From: a virus
IMG/VR virus record: IMGVR_UViG_3300022833_000032
Span: 1-33,028 of that record
DNA: 33,028 nt
Direction: 5' to 3' (one strand)
Part shown: piece by piece, positions 1 to 9,404 of the stretch
How the letters are laid out: the number at the start of each line of letters is the position of its first letter
Position numbering within the stretch: the first letter of the stretch is position 1
The notes under the pieces: generated by a model
The model's input: only the letters and a program-made list of their open reading frames with translations
What the model was told of the DNA's origin: nothing
The model's database searches: none
Position numbers and translations under genes: made by a program

Positions 1-1521
1 CAATGTAGGTGCAGAAGACTTAGCACCTAAGTAACGATCATCAAAAGAATCTAAGGCGCTGGCAGCAGATGCAGCGCTAGATGCAGCGTTAGAAGCACTA
101 TTAGCAGATGCAGAAGCGCTGGTAGCAGCATTGGTCTCACTTGTTCCAGCATTGGTTGCTGAAGTAGATGCACCAGAAGCGTTAGAAGCAGAAGTAGAGG
201 CGGAAGAAGCAGAGTCTGTTGCACTAGTAGCAGCATTACTTGCAGACGTAGCCGCAGCGTTCTTACTTGCTAAAGCTGAAGTGGCTGAATTAGTTGCGCT
301 TGTAGAGGGTGCTTCCCATACAGAACCGTTATAGAAACGTACTTCACCTGCCGTTGTATTCCAGTATACTGTGCCTGCAATTAAAAGGTCACCGTCATTA
401 TCTGAGGTTGGATCTGATCCTTTTGAACCGAGGTATCGGTCATCAAAGTTATCAAATACTAGGTTAACAGCAGCTAGAGAAGCTAAGGCACTTTGAGCGT
501 ATGTCTGAGCATTTACTTCATTACCCGCAGCATTTTGCTGGCTAGCTAGTGCGGCATTAGCAGAAACAGAAGCGTTAGAAGCAGAAGTCTCTGAAGCAGT
601 TGCACTGTTAAATGCGTTTGTAGCAGAAGTAGCTGAAGCTGATTGGCTAACAATCGCATTAGATGCGCTTGTAGAAGCTTCAGCGGCAGAAGTAGCTGCA
701 TTGTCTTCACTATCAGAAGCATTAGTTTCGCTTATAGCAGCGTTAGACTCTGAATTAGAAGCATTAACTTCAGATATACTTGCAGCAGATTCACTATAAG
801 ACGCGCTTGTTGCACTCAAAGCAGCAGCTGTTTCGGAATCAGCAGAGGCAATAGCACTACTAGAAGCATTATTAGCAGAAGCTAAAGAATTACTTGCGGA
901 AGTAGCAGAGTTAGTAGCAGAGGTTGCAGAAGCTAACTCAGATGCAGCAGCATTATCCTCAGACAAGGTAGCGGCTGTTTCAGAAGCAGCAGCATTAATT
1001 TCACTGACAGAAGCAGCAGAAGCTGATGTAGCAGCATTACTTGCAGATGTAGCAGCATTTGTTTCGCTACTAGCAGCACTATTCTTTGAAATTAAGGCAT
1101 TAGCAGCAGAGACACTTGCTTCTGAAGCTTTTGTAATGGATACAGATTCTGAATTAGCGGCATTAGTAGCTGAAACACTTGCTTCAGAAGCTTTAATTGT
1201 GGCAGTAGATGCAGAGCTAGACGCACTGCTTGCAGATGTGGATGCGTTTGTTTCTGAAATAACAGCGTTAGTTTCGCTCAGTAGAGCAGCAGAGGCACTA
1301 GCTGCCATTGATTCGGCTGTTAATGCTAAAGCATCTAACCATTCTTGTTCAGTACCTACAAAACCAGCTTGTACGGCTAATTCATACGCACTATAGCCTT
1401 GAATACCTTGAATACCTTGAGTACCTTGACCACCAGTACGGGATAAAGATACTTGATATTGTATTGTTTCTAAGTTTGCTGTTATCTCATTAGGACCTAC
1501 AGTAATATTATAGTTAGTCAT
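1..1521 (-). CDS. Long Ala/Ser-rich tail fibre, C-terminus beyond the window
   Basis: The frame is open from the ATG at 1521 to base 1, so the gene is cut by the left edge. Near residues 30-40 there is a short collagen-like stretch (GTQGIQGIQG), followed by a SAYELAVQAGFVGTEQEW motif. Both are typical of phage fibre stalks. Then come about 300 residues of low-complexity Ala/Ser/Asn/Thr repeats (SASNAATSA type), which in lambda Stf-like fibres form a trimeric coiled-coil shaft. A FDDRYLG motif occurs twice, at about bases 430-450 and again near base 30, marking repeated small domains. The start lies 2 bases after the stop of the preceding gene, so the two are co-transcribed from the promoter at 2059-2081. 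The role is inferred to be host recognition or the shaft carrying the receptor-binding tip. The tip itself is not in view. Confidence 0.88.
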   Translation of the reverse strand, partial: MTNYNITVGPNEITANLETIQYQVSLSRTGGQGTQGIQGIQGYSAYELAVQAGFVGTEQEWLDALALTAESMAASASAALLSETNAVISETNASTSASSASSSASTATIKASEASVSATNAANSESVSITKASEASVSAANALISKNSAASSETNAATSASNAATSASAASVSEINAAASETAATLSEDNAAASELASATSATNSATSASNSLASANNASSSAIASADSETAAALSATSASYSESAASISEVNASNSESNAAISETNASDSEDNAATSAAEASTSASNAIVSQSASATSATNAFNSATASETSASNASVSANAALASQQNAAGNEVNAQTYAQSALASLAAVNLVFDNFDDRYLGSKGSDPTSDNDGDLLIAGTVYWNTTAGEVRFYNGSVWEAPSTSATNSATSALASKNAAATSASNAATSATDSASSASTSASNASGASTSATNAGTSETNAATSASASANSASNAASSAASAASALDSFDDRYLGAKSSAPTL

Positions 1522-1523
1522 AC

Positions 1524-1964
1524 TTACACCTGTTCAGTTGGAGAGAAACGAATTTCGATTAAGCCGCGAATAGGTTTCCATATTTGTTGTAGATTCCCTA
1601 ATCCGGTATCTTGTACCTCAACATCCATAAAGCCATATACAGGTTTATCGGGTGTTGGTTGAGTGGCCCATTCGTTAGTTAAAGAGGAAGGGATAACTAA
1701 TTTAAATTGATTATCTGTGTCATCTTTTTCTAGAATGGGTAAAGTTATAATTGCAGGATTATCAGATACGGTTAATGGTTTAGCACCATCACCAATATTG
1801 TTGCCTTCAATTACCTTAGCAACTATTGTGTAATCACTGATATTAGTTAACCACCCTAGCGTAAAACTAAAGTGTAGTTGTTCACCTTGAACTACAGAAA
1901 ATAAAACAGAGCCATCGTCTGTTACTAAATCCTTAGATGAAGATGTTATTTTTGATCTTGACAT
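1524..1964 (-). CDS. Tail-associated protein of unknown function, upstream of the long fibre
   Basis: 146 residues, preceded by a strong ribosome binding site (GAGGAAAGGA) 5-6 bases before the ATG. The protein looks beta-rich, with alternating hydrophobic strands and no membrane segment or signal peptide. It begins with a polar Ser/Lys-rich stretch and ends in a motif around IWKPIRGLIEIRFSPT. It is the first gene after the promoter at 2059-2081 and is followed within 2 bases by the long fibre. This suggests an adaptor that docks the fibre to the tail tip, similar in size to the N-terminal domains of baseplate upper proteins, but I do not recognise a family with certainty. No catalytic motif is visible. 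Confidence 0.75.
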   Translation of the reverse strand: MSRSKITSSSKDLVTDDGSVLFSVVQGEQLHFSFTLGWLTNISDYTIVAKVIEGNNIGDGAKPLTVSDNPAIITLPILEKDDTDNQFKLVIPSSLTNEWATQPTPDKPVYGFMDVEVQDTGLGNLQQIWKPIRGLIEIRFSPTEQV

Positions 1965-2008
1965 ATTTTCCTTTCCTCGATCCTCAGATGGAGATAGGTT
2001 ATAGAGAT

Positions 2009-2020
2009 ACCCTAAAGGGT
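2009..2020 (-). other. Palindromic hairpin in the leader of the last fibre operon
   Basis: ACCCTTTAGGGT on the minus strand is a perfect inverted repeat in the 5' leader, about 40 bases after the predicted start at 2064 and before the ribosome binding site of the gene starting at 1964. It could stabilise the mRNA or be a processing site. No U-tract follows, so it does not look like a terminator. Confidence 0.35.
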
Positions 2021-2058
2021 GGTTGGTTATACTAATATAAATACTTAGGAGGGGTACT

Positions 2059-2081
2059 CTCTTCTTTAAAGTCCCCTGGTA
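2059..2081 (-). promoter_or_regulatory. SP6-like phage promoter, copy 1
   Basis: The minus strand reads ACCAGGGGACTTTAAAGAAG. This is one of four copies of a block conserved over 19 bases, here with T for G at one position. With SP6 numbering the initiating G is at 2064. From -13 to +4 it matches the SP6 promoter core as I remember it (AGGTGACACTATAGAAG) at 13 of 17 positions. It lies between a hairpin region and the genes starting at 1964 and 1521, which it would transcribe. The spacing and strand fit a single-subunit polymerase promoter. Function is inferred. Confidence 0.75.
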
Positions 2082-2086
2082 AAAAG

Positions 2087-2200
2087 TTAAATGTTTTCAA
2101 CAGTTACGTCAAAACTAACTGCCTTTAAAATTTCGTAAGTATCTTTACGCAGATCTTCATTAATTGCAGAGTAGAGCTTGAGTACAGGTACGTCTATCAT
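2087..2200 (-). CDS. Small ORF of 37 residues
   Basis: ATG at 2200 to TAA at 2087 gives 37 residues starting MIDVPVLKLYSAINEDLRKD. The composition is acidic and protein-like (Leu/Ile/Val spaced with Asp/Glu/Lys), predicted helical, with no membrane segment. I see no good ribosome binding site before the ATG. It sits in the 355-base gap between two tail genes, after the hairpins at 2224-2300 and ending six bases before the promoter at 2059-2081. It may be a genuine small protein or the remnant of a larger one. The function is unknown. Confidence 0.4.
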   Translation of the reverse strand: MIDVPVLKLYSAINEDLRKDTYEILKAVSFDVTVENI

Positions 2201-2223
2201 TTGTTTAGTTACGTTAAATTAAA

Positions 2224-2238
2224 ACTACTCTAGGTAGT
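2224..2238 (-). terminator. Weak intrinsic terminator candidate
   Basis: On the minus strand ACTAC-CTAGA-GTAGT forms a 5-bp stem followed by TTTTAATTT. It lies downstream of the fibre gene ending at 2320. The stem is short and AT-rich, so efficiency is uncertain. Confidence 0.4.
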
Positions 2239-2247
2239 GAAAAACAT

Positions 2248-2300
2248 TACTATTAATAGTAAAATATAGGGCAAAAACTTTAAAGTCTTTAATACCCTAT
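2248..2300 (-). terminator. Hairpin cluster after the fibre gene, possible terminator
   Basis: On the minus strand ATAGGG (2300-2295) pairs with CCCTAT (2271-2266), enclosing an AT-rich loop, and ATTTTAC follows. Immediately after comes a 14-base perfect palindrome, TACTATTAATAGTA, at 2248-2261. With the hairpin at 2224-2238 these form a likely end of the preceding tail transcript. The U-tracts are short. Confidence 0.4.
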
Positions 2301-2319
2301 CAAGCTCTTACTTTAATTA

Positions 2320-4017
2320 CTAAGGAGTACCGTTCGCAGTTATAGTGCTAGCAGTAATAAATTGACCGGAAGATGTAATCTTCGCCACTGTAGTATTATT
2401 ATGCTTAATTAATAAGTTACCTCCACTTTCTTCTATGGTAAAGGAAGATAAAGTATTAATTTTAGAAACAGCATTAGCAACAAAAGCAGTAGTTGCTATT
2501 TGTGTAGTGTTTGTATTCGCAGCAGCTGTTGATGCTGTTGGTGTTGCCGCGATCAAGTTCCCTGTTAAATTGCCTGCAAATACAGCACAAGAAAGTGTAT
2601 TCGTATCTGGTTTATATGCTAATCCTGTATCTGAATAAACAAGTTGATTACCTGTTGTAGCCCCTGCAAATAGGAGAGGTTTGCTGGTTGTTCCTGTATT
2701 ATCCGCAGTGATACTTAATTTAGAAGCATTAGTTGCATTTGTAGCTGTTGTCGCAGAAGTTGCAGAAGTCGCAGAGGTAGCAGTTAAGGCGTTACCTTCT
2801 AAGCTACCCTTGAATGTTGATGCGGTTAGCTTGTCACTTTGTGCATTATAAGTTAAACCGCTATCAGCATAAACACCCTGATTACCAGAAGTACCACCAA
2901 CAAAACTAATATATCTTACAGTAGAACTACTACTGTCGGTATCTAAAGCAACTAGCACTTTCGTTGAATTCGTTGAATTTGTTGCAGAAGCTGCAGAAGT
3001 CGCAAAACCAGCTGTTGTTGCAGAAGTCGCAGAGGTAGCAGTTAAGGCGTTACCAGCTAAATTAGCAACTGTTAGTGTTTTAGTAGAAGGGTTATAAGTT
3101 AAATCTGCATTAGTTAAAACACTTGTTTGGGTAGCTGCTTCTGTACCAACAAAGGTTAAATGCCTTGTAGCAGAAGTAGGCAAATTATTTGTAAGATCTT
3201 TTGCAACTTTAACATTATTAGAAGTAGTAGCTGTTGTAGAAGTAGTAGAGGCTGCTGAACTATCTGCAACTCGGGCAGAGTCAACCCTGACACCATGTGT
3301 AGAAGTACCATTCCAACCAACTAGGGTAGGTGAACCTTCCACCCATGCAACATCAGCCTTTGTTTTGTTTAAAATTGTTGAAGTTCCGCTAGGGGCAGTT
3401 CCATTAGAAACATCAAAAATTGTTGAATTATTCCCGTTAGCCCACCAACCCAGTTGACCAACTACGTTTACCTTATTATCAGTAACCCAATTAGTTCTGT
3501 TTGTACTTAATTTTGTAGCTGAAGTAGCAGATGTTGCTGTTAAGGAATTGCCCGTACAAGCAGCAGCTGTAGTAGCGCTAGAGGCTAAACCTACTAAATT
3601 TGCAGTTAATGTATTTGTAGATGGGTTATACTTTAATCCACTATCCGTATAGGTAGGTAAATTACCTGTTTGTGCTGTTGCAAACATTACAAAATGATCT
3701 GCATTTGTAGTGTTTCTTGCTGCAACCGTAACTGTAGAAGCATAACCTGCAGAGCTAGAGCTACTTGCAGAACCACTAATAAAAATATTAGTTGCTTCAT
3801 TAATATCACCAATATTAATCCACTGATTATTTGCCTTATTTCTTATTTTTAAAACAGTACTCGTAGCACTTGTATTTGCCCAAAATTGATGAGCATACGT
3901 AGTGGTAGGAGCAGTAAGATTTGAAGAAGTACTAACAAGCGCTCCCAGAGCATTATTTAGGTCTGCCCTAAATGCCGGGAACGTTTGGTTAGCAATGTTC
4001 ATGTCATGAATACTCAT
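2320..4017 (-). CDS. Repetitive tail fibre / collar-type fibre protein
   Basis: 565 residues. The N-terminus (MSIHDMNIANQTFPAFRADL) is the tail-attachment type seen in many phage fibres: an NIAN...FR.DLN.AL motif followed by a short domain with QFWANTSATSTVLKIRN. The rest is built of repeats with two alternating units: Ala/Thr/Ser-rich GNALTATSATSAT segments, and segments of the form GNQ-VYSDTGL-Y-P-TNTL-A. About four copies of the latter can be read, consistent with a beta-solenoid or beta-prism shaft. There is no recognisable chaperone or peptidase domain at the C-terminus. The start codon overlaps the stop of the J-like gene (ATGA), so translation is probably coupled. It is likely a second adhesin, separate from the long fibre at 1-1521. 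Confidence 0.85.
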   Translation of the reverse strand: MSIHDMNIANQTFPAFRADLNNALGALVSTSSNLTAPTTTYAHQFWANTSATSTVLKIRNKANNQWINIGDINEATNIFISGSASSSSSAGYASTVTVAARNTTNADHFVMFATAQTGNLPTYTDSGLKYNPSTNTLTANLVGLASSATTAAACTGNSLTATSATSATKLSTNRTNWVTDNKVNVVGQLGWWANGNNSTIFDVSNGTAPSGTSTILNKTKADVAWVEGSPTLVGWNGTSTHGVRVDSARVADSSAASTTSTTATTSNNVKVAKDLTNNLPTSATRHLTFVGTEAATQTSVLTNADLTYNPSTKTLTVANLAGNALTATSATSATTAGFATSAASATNSTNSTKVLVALDTDSSSSTVRYISFVGGTSGNQGVYADSGLTYNAQSDKLTASTFKGSLEGNALTATSATSATSATTATNATNASKLSITADNTGTTSKPLLFAGATTGNQLVYSDTGLAYKPDTNTLSCAVFAGNLTGNLIAATPTASTAAANTNTTQIATTAFVANAVSKINTLSSFTIEESGGNLLIKHNNTTVAKITSSGQFITASTITANGTP

Positions 4018-7000
4018 TGTTCGACCTTTCCATATCCTTTTGCTACATAGTCAAAAGTTCTATTAATTATAGTGTTAGCAGAATTTTTAAAAACTATACT
4101 AAAACCAGATGTTGTATTTAAAGTTATTGTGTAATAATCGCCAGAAACCATATTCTGAGTAGCAATACCAATTGAAGGGGGTTCTTTAAAAGCACCACCT
4201 GAATAAATTACTGAATAAAGGTTTGTTCCAGAAGTTATATTAGAGCCGCTAACAACCCGATCAGGCATATCTATTGCAACGCCTAGCTTTCTGATTTGAG
4301 GTGATACGCTGTTATTTTCGCTTATTAATTTAATTCTGAATTCCATATACCTAGTAGTTACACTTGTTGTTGTAATTCTTTTCCAATTAGACCAAGCTTC
4401 TGTGTTTATATTACGATATCTAATTTCAAAGGAGACATCAATATCATCAGGGTAATCAGGTCCATCAAAGTTTCCTGTTCTTAAATCAAAAAAGCCACTA
4501 AAAGAATCAAAAGCCCCAGAAGAATCTAATCTTAAAAATTGCAGTATAGAAGATACTTTTGAAGTATATATTGCACCTAAGTCTACTGTATTACTAAAGT
4601 AGTAATAACCCTCAGTATAAGAATTAGTTGCATCTAAATATAAATAATTGTCAATATCTTTTAATACAGTTGCGTCTCTTGTGCCTGAAAAGCTAGGGTC
4701 TTCATCTATTTGTGAAATAACATTAAGATTTTCAATATAATTTAAATTAGTAGTAACTACTGTTTCAGTAGCCTCTAGGCTTATATGCCCAGACTTATCT
4801 ATTGATTTAATAAAATATTTACCTGATTTAGCGGGAACAAAGCAGCTTGTAGCTGGTCTTGCAATCTTATCAATAAGTGTTATAGAAGTCGCATAACTTC
4901 CACCGGGAATATTCTCATCGTATGTAATAATATAATGTGAAAGATCTACGTCTGTTGAGGGTTCCCAACTTAACATTAGACTACTACCTATGATATCAGA
5001 ATTCAACACCGTTGGTGCTAAAGGTGGTGCTGTTTTACCCACTACATTTTTTGATACCGTATTCCAACTACTCGTATTTTCATTTACACTAATGGTTCTT
5101 GCTCTTACATAGTATAAAGTTAAATCAGTAACATTTAAAATGTTAACTAAAATTTTTTCCTCATCCTGTGTTTTGTTTAAACGGCCCAGTCCTGTCCAAG
5201 AAATTTCTCCGTTTCTTTGATATTGTACTTCGTAAGAATTCGCTAAAATGCTAGGTATAGTTGTTAAACTTACTAATAAATTAGTTGTAATATTATCTTG
5301 CGATTCAGTTAATGTTTCAGATAAGCTAATACCGGGTGCATACCGTGAACCATCATCTAAAAAGATATTTTCTTCTAAGTTTGGTAAAGATACGTCTAGG
5401 CTAATTGATCGCACAGATACTGCAAAATCGTAAGAACCAATTGAGAGATCTTTAACAATAAAAGAAGTTGAAACAGTAACACCCAATCTCTGCCATTGAT
5501 TTGCTCCATTGATGCTGTAATCAATAATATATTGCAATGGCTGATAATCTTGTGGAGGTTTCCAAGACAGCACACCTAACCCTAAAGTGGAATATGTTAT
5601 ATTCTCTGTAAACAATACATCAATTACCGTTGGAACTCTAAAATTGTAAATCTCTGATAAACTACGAATTGATTTTTCTTCATTGTAACCTACTGCTGTT
5701 ACCGAAAATTCATATTCAATATCAGAATCAATATTATTTATAACAAAAGTATTACTAGAAGTAGTACCTAATATCTCGTATTCTTCTGCACTTTCAATAC
5801 GATACTCAATTAAATATTCTTTTGCTACTAAGCCAAGGCCAGGTGTCCAAGAGAGGGCACCATTACCTCCGCTTTTCAAAAGGGTATTATTTGATGTAAA
5901 AGTTACTCCTGTAGGAGGTTGTTGTACAATAGAAATTACTCCAGAAATTATTCTGTCAGACTTAATACCTAATTTGCTTTCTGAAATAATTGAGAATACG
6001 TAATTCCCTTGCTTTAGATTGGTAACATCAACCTGATTATTAGTGGTAACGCCTAAGGGTTTGAAAAAGCTTTCATCACCCGGTTGGTCTAACAGCTCTT
6101 CAACTGCAGTTTTATACTCAATTGTATAAAATTTTGGTTTTGCATTAACAGGAACAGCCCAAGTCAAAGTGCCAAGACTAATGCTATTTTCCGTGTTTTG
6201 ATTTGGTAAAAAAGAAATACCTGTTGGAGAATCAACAACAAGTTCAAATGGTAATGATTCAAGTTTTTCAGAAAGTTCATTTCCTTGAGAAACCGTAGTT
6301 ACATAAAATGTGTAGTTACCACCTTCTAACTGGGGTATAACCATAAAAGAGTTGTTTGTTTTACCTATAAAGTTATACTTAGTATCACTTTCTGCTTTGT
6401 ATTCTACAATAAATTCTTTAAAATTAAATTCATTAGGTACAGACCAGCTAAGTGTCCCTGAACCAAGATCTGTTCTTCTAGAAGTATTTTCTACAACGAA
6501 TATATTTGTAGGACTCGGTACAAAAAGATTAATATTTGTAACCAATACAGGACTAGACTCTAAACCGTTTACATCTACTGCAATAACTGAAAAATCATAA
6601 AGGCTTGATTTTAATGTTCCAAGCTTAAAGAATGTAACTTTAGATTCCCCTAGAATAATAAATTCATTTTCTGAATTTGATAAACGATCACTAATTAGAT
6701 ATCTATCAATACCCGTATCTTTTGGTGCAAACCAACGAAGGGTACCTACTGAAGTTAAATCAGTATCGTTTAAATCGTATAAGAAAGCTAAATCTGTTAC
6801 TATAGGTGTTGAAAAGATAATATTTAACGAGTTATTATCAAGAGAGAAATCTCCTGTAAAAGACTCTGTTTTAACTATAAAATTATAAGTGCCTTTATCT
6901 ATACCTTTAAGAATAACAGAATTGGATTTAGTTATTGCATATTCAAGTGTATTATTATCAGAATCAGTATACTCAACTAGATACTGCTTTGCCCTATAAT

Positions 7001-9404
7001 TGGCAGGGGGATCCCACGATAATACACCAAGCCCTTTTGCAGAGCTATTAGTTGTATTTCTTACATAACTTAAATTATCTACATTTGGAACAGATAAGTC
7101 AGTAGCGATATTCTCTATTCTTTCAGATAACAAGCCCCTTACTGACTCTGATCTTACTGAAAAGACATAGGTACCTACAGTTAGACCCGAAACTTCAAAT
7201 GTCAAACCTGTTGCATTACCTAGCCGTTTATATTCATTAGAAGATGGCAATCTGTATTCGATAATATAACGATTAGGAATATAGCTAGTAGGTGATTCCC
7301 ACTGTAATGTTCCAACAATCATACTTTGTGTTTGATTAACAAAATTATTTAATTCAAAAGTTAAGTTTCTAGGGGCACCGATTAAAATAACCTTACTTTC
7401 TAGGTTTGAACTTTCTGATATTTCTCCTGAAAAACTTTCAGAGCTAACATAAAAATTGTATGTACCTACTCCAAGGTCAATAACAAATTCAGTATCAGTG
7501 GTATAGCCCAGCCGTTTTCTAGCAGTTGTACCGTCTGAGTACTCTACTAAAAATCTCCTAAAGAAAGTATCAGTAGAGGTAATCCAAGAAAGTACACCAG
7601 AACCTTTCTCGTATACTCCCTCAAAGTTTGGAGTAAAGGTTAAGTTTAAAGGAGGCTTTGGTGAAAAGTTTAAAAGTGGAGTAGATGACCTCGCTGAGAC
7701 TTTTCCTATTAAACTCCTCGATCTTACATGAAATATATAACTCCCAGATCTAAGGCCGTTAATATTAAAGCTAGTATCAAGTGATTCTCCAAATACAACA
7801 TACTTAGTTGGATTTAAAGCGGTGGTATATTCTATAATATATCTTGATGGAAACCCAGACTCAGGGGGTTCCCAATCTAGCCGAGCAATACCAAAAGCAC
7901 TGTTTCCTGTTTCATTAGGTGTTACAGTAATATTCTTTGGCGGATCTAATTGAAAATTAAAATCACTCTTATAGTAAGGTAATTCAACAGCAGAAGAAGT
8001 ATAACTGTAGATTGAGCTATCGTAATCTAATCCTTCAAAATCTAACGTAAAATCCCTATTCATCTTGATGTTAGTAATCCGGATATAGCGTGATAAGTCG
8101 TTAAAGTCACTACTTAACAGAACGATATCTCCGGGTTCGTATATTAAACACTCATGAGAAGTTTTAAATGAATAAGTCGAAACTCGTGATTCATTCATAG
8201 TTACTTTAGCAATACCTTCTGCTTGATATACATTTGTAACACCGTTGTAATTGATGTCTGCAATTAGTGGGACATTGTTATCCTGAGATTTGTATACTGT
8301 ATTTGTTTCTTCGTAGGAATCTGCGGCGAAATCTTTCTTACTGTTTGCGTAAGCTACTTTAACTTGGTTAGCTCTTGCGTTTGTGTCAGACTGACTATAG
8401 TTAATATCATCAATAAGATATGTATCATTGATAGTACCTACTACTTGAGAAATAGTAGAGACTTCAGGGTTTGGTACACTTAACTTTAATTTACCAGTAG
8501 AAGACCGAAATAGTATACAACCTACAACAGGATTTAATATTTCTGCAATGTTAGCTGCATGATCCTTGTCTGGGTAAATCGTACCGTTAAATTCATGACG
8601 TAGAATATTACGAGTTGTAATCTCCTGTTTTTCGTAAATTTTACCACCAACTTCTGCATTAGCTCTAACCACTTGATTTGCAACTAAAATTGCTGTTTCA
8701 AAGCTATTCAAGTCTATGTCGCTAAGGGACATACCCGGCCCAAACTCGGCATCTAATAGATAGTCTAATAAAACCAATACAGTGTTATTGCTGAATACTC
8801 TTGAAGTAGACAGTACACCATTTGTTATAGTTCTGATCTTCTTACCTTGTACATAGTATGCAACGTTAGGCTTACCTTGGTACTGCGGTTCGTCCCTATT
8901 CATCTTAAAGAATTCGGTAGAATAAGCTAGATTATTAAAGGTAGCGGTCGATAATCTACCCAATGTCGAAGAAGACAAGGTACTATTTCCCGACTTATTT
9001 ACATAGCTCTTATAATAAGCTTTATACTTAGTATCGTCAAATGTAACATCATCAATGTCTGCCCAAACTACCTTAGACAATTCAGCAGAGCTGAGTACAT
9101 GCTGGGTAATAAGTGTTTCATTCCTATCACCATTGAAAGCTGTCAAATCACCAAGTGCTGTTTCATTTGAAACGGTTGGTAACTTAAATGTACTGCTTGT
9201 GTTTGTAAAAACATTAATTGGATTGCTGATGCGACAATAACCGTATACTATTGGAATTGGGTTATTTGACCCTGATACCCTTACATTCCTTGTCGCCGCC
9301 CTATCTTTGGCGGCTTCCCTCATCTTTTTCGCTTGTTCTTGTTGGTATACTATTGAGGCAGCTGTAAATAAAATCTGAAGAATGATGATTGTTTCTACAC
9401 TCAT
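4014..9404 (-). CDS. Central tail fibre / tip attachment protein (lambda J-like) with tandem Fn3 modules
   Basis: 1796 residues from the ATG at 9404. An ATG 18 bases upstream is in frame, but 9404 forms a TAATG overlap with the preceding gene and has a G-rich ribosome binding site. The N-terminus holds a hydrophobic segment and a short basic helix, then the IPIVYGYCRI motif of J-type proteins. Residues to about 480 form the hub-like part (FGPGMSLSDID, RHEFNGTIYPDKDHAANI). From about 485 to 1360 there are nine tandem fibronectin type III-like modules of about 97 residues, each with a GxLxWxxP strand and a Y(I/L)(I/V)EY strand. Two more divergent modules follow. The C-terminus (FKEPPSIGIATQ ... 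FDYVAKGYG) is common in phage J-like proteins. It likely closes the tail tube and contacts the host receptor. It is unusually long for a J protein (lambda J is about 1130 residues). Confidence 0.9.
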   Translation of the reverse strand: MSVETIIILQILFTAASIVYQQEQAKKMREAAKDRAATRNVRVSGSNNPIPIVYGYCRISNPINVFTNTSSTFKLPTVSNETALGDLTAFNGDRNETLITQHVLSSAELSKVVWADIDDVTFDDTKYKAYYKSYVNKSGNSTLSSSTLGRLSTATFNNLAYSTEFFKMNRDEPQYQGKPNVAYYVQGKKIRTITNGVLSTSRVFSNNTVLVLLDYLLDAEFGPGMSLSDIDLNSFETAILVANQVVRANAEVGGKIYEKQEITTRNILRHEFNGTIYPDKDHAANIAEILNPVVGCILFRSSTGKLKLSVPNPEVSTISQVVGTINDTYLIDDINYSQSDTNARANQVKVAYANSKKDFAADSYEETNTVYKSQDNNVPLIADINYNGVTNVYQAEGIAKVTMNESRVSTYSFKTSHECLIYEPGDIVLLSSDFNDLSRYIRITNIKMNRDFTLDFEGLDYDSSIYSYTSSAVELPYYKSDFNFQLDPPKNITVTPNETGNSAFGIARLDWEPPESGFPSRYIIEYTTALNPTKYVVFGESLDTSFNINGLRSGSYIFHVRSRSLIGKVSARSSTPLLNFSPKPPLNLTFTPNFEGVYEKGSGVLSWITSTDTFFRRFLVEYSDGTTARKRLGYTTDTEFVIDLGVGTYNFYVSSESFSGEISESSNLESKVILIGAPRNLTFELNNFVNQTQSMIVGTLQWESPTSYIPNRYIIEYRLPSSNEYKRLGNATGLTFEVSGLTVGTYVFSVRSESVRGLLSERIENIATDLSVPNVDNLSYVRNTTNSSAKGLGVLSWDPPANYRAKQYLVEYTDSDNNTLEYAITKSNSVILKGIDKGTYNFIVKTESFTGDFSLDNNSLNIIFSTPIVTDLAFLYDLNDTDLTSVGTLRWFAPKDTGIDRYLISDRLSNSENEFIILGESKVTFFKLGTLKSSLYDFSVIAVDVNGLESSPVLVTNINLFVPSPTNIFVVENTSRRTDLGSGTLSWSVPNEFNFKEFIVEYKAESDTKYNFIGKTNNSFMVIPQLEGGNYTFYVTTVSQGNELSEKLESLPFELVVDSPTGISFLPNQNTENSISLGTLTWAVPVNAKPKFYTIEYKTAVEELLDQPGDESFFKPLGVTTNNQVDVTNLKQGNYVFSIISESKLGIKSDRIISGVISIVQQPPTGVTFTSNNTLLKSGGNGALSWTPGLGLVAKEYLIEYRIESAEEYEILGTTSSNTFVINNIDSDIEYEFSVTAVGYNEEKSIRSLSEIYNFRVPTVIDVLFTENITYSTLGLGVLSWKPPQDYQPLQYIIDYSINGANQWQRLGVTVSTSFIVKDLSIGSYDFAVSVRSISLDVSLPNLEENIFLDDGSRYAPGISLSETLTESQDNITTNLLVSLTTIPSILANSYEVQYQRNGEISWTGLGRLNKTQDEEKILVNILNVTDLTLYYVRARTISVNENTSSWNTVSKNVVGKTAPPLAPTVLNSDIIGSSLMLSWEPSTDVDLSHYIITYDENIPGGSYATSITLIDKIARPATSCFVPAKSGKYFIKSIDKSGHISLEATETVVTTNLNYIENLNVISQIDEDPSFSGTRDATVLKDIDNYLYLDATNSYTEGYYYFSNTVDLGAIYTSKVSSILQFLRLDSSGAFDSFSGFFDLRTGNFDGPDYPDDIDVSFEIRYRNINTEAWSNWKRITTTSVTTRYMEFRIKLISENNSVSPQIRKLGVAIDMPDRVVSGSNITSGTNLYSVIYSGGAFKEPPSIGIATQNMVSGDYYTITLNTTSGFSIVFKNSANTIINRTFDYVAKGYGKVEQ

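Noticed and set aside
150-1300. Repetitive DNA resembling tandem repeats or an array
   Set aside because: The repeats are codon-level Ala/Ser/Asn/Thr repetition of a fibre shaft with variable units. No constant repeat and spacer pattern exists, so it is not CRISPR.
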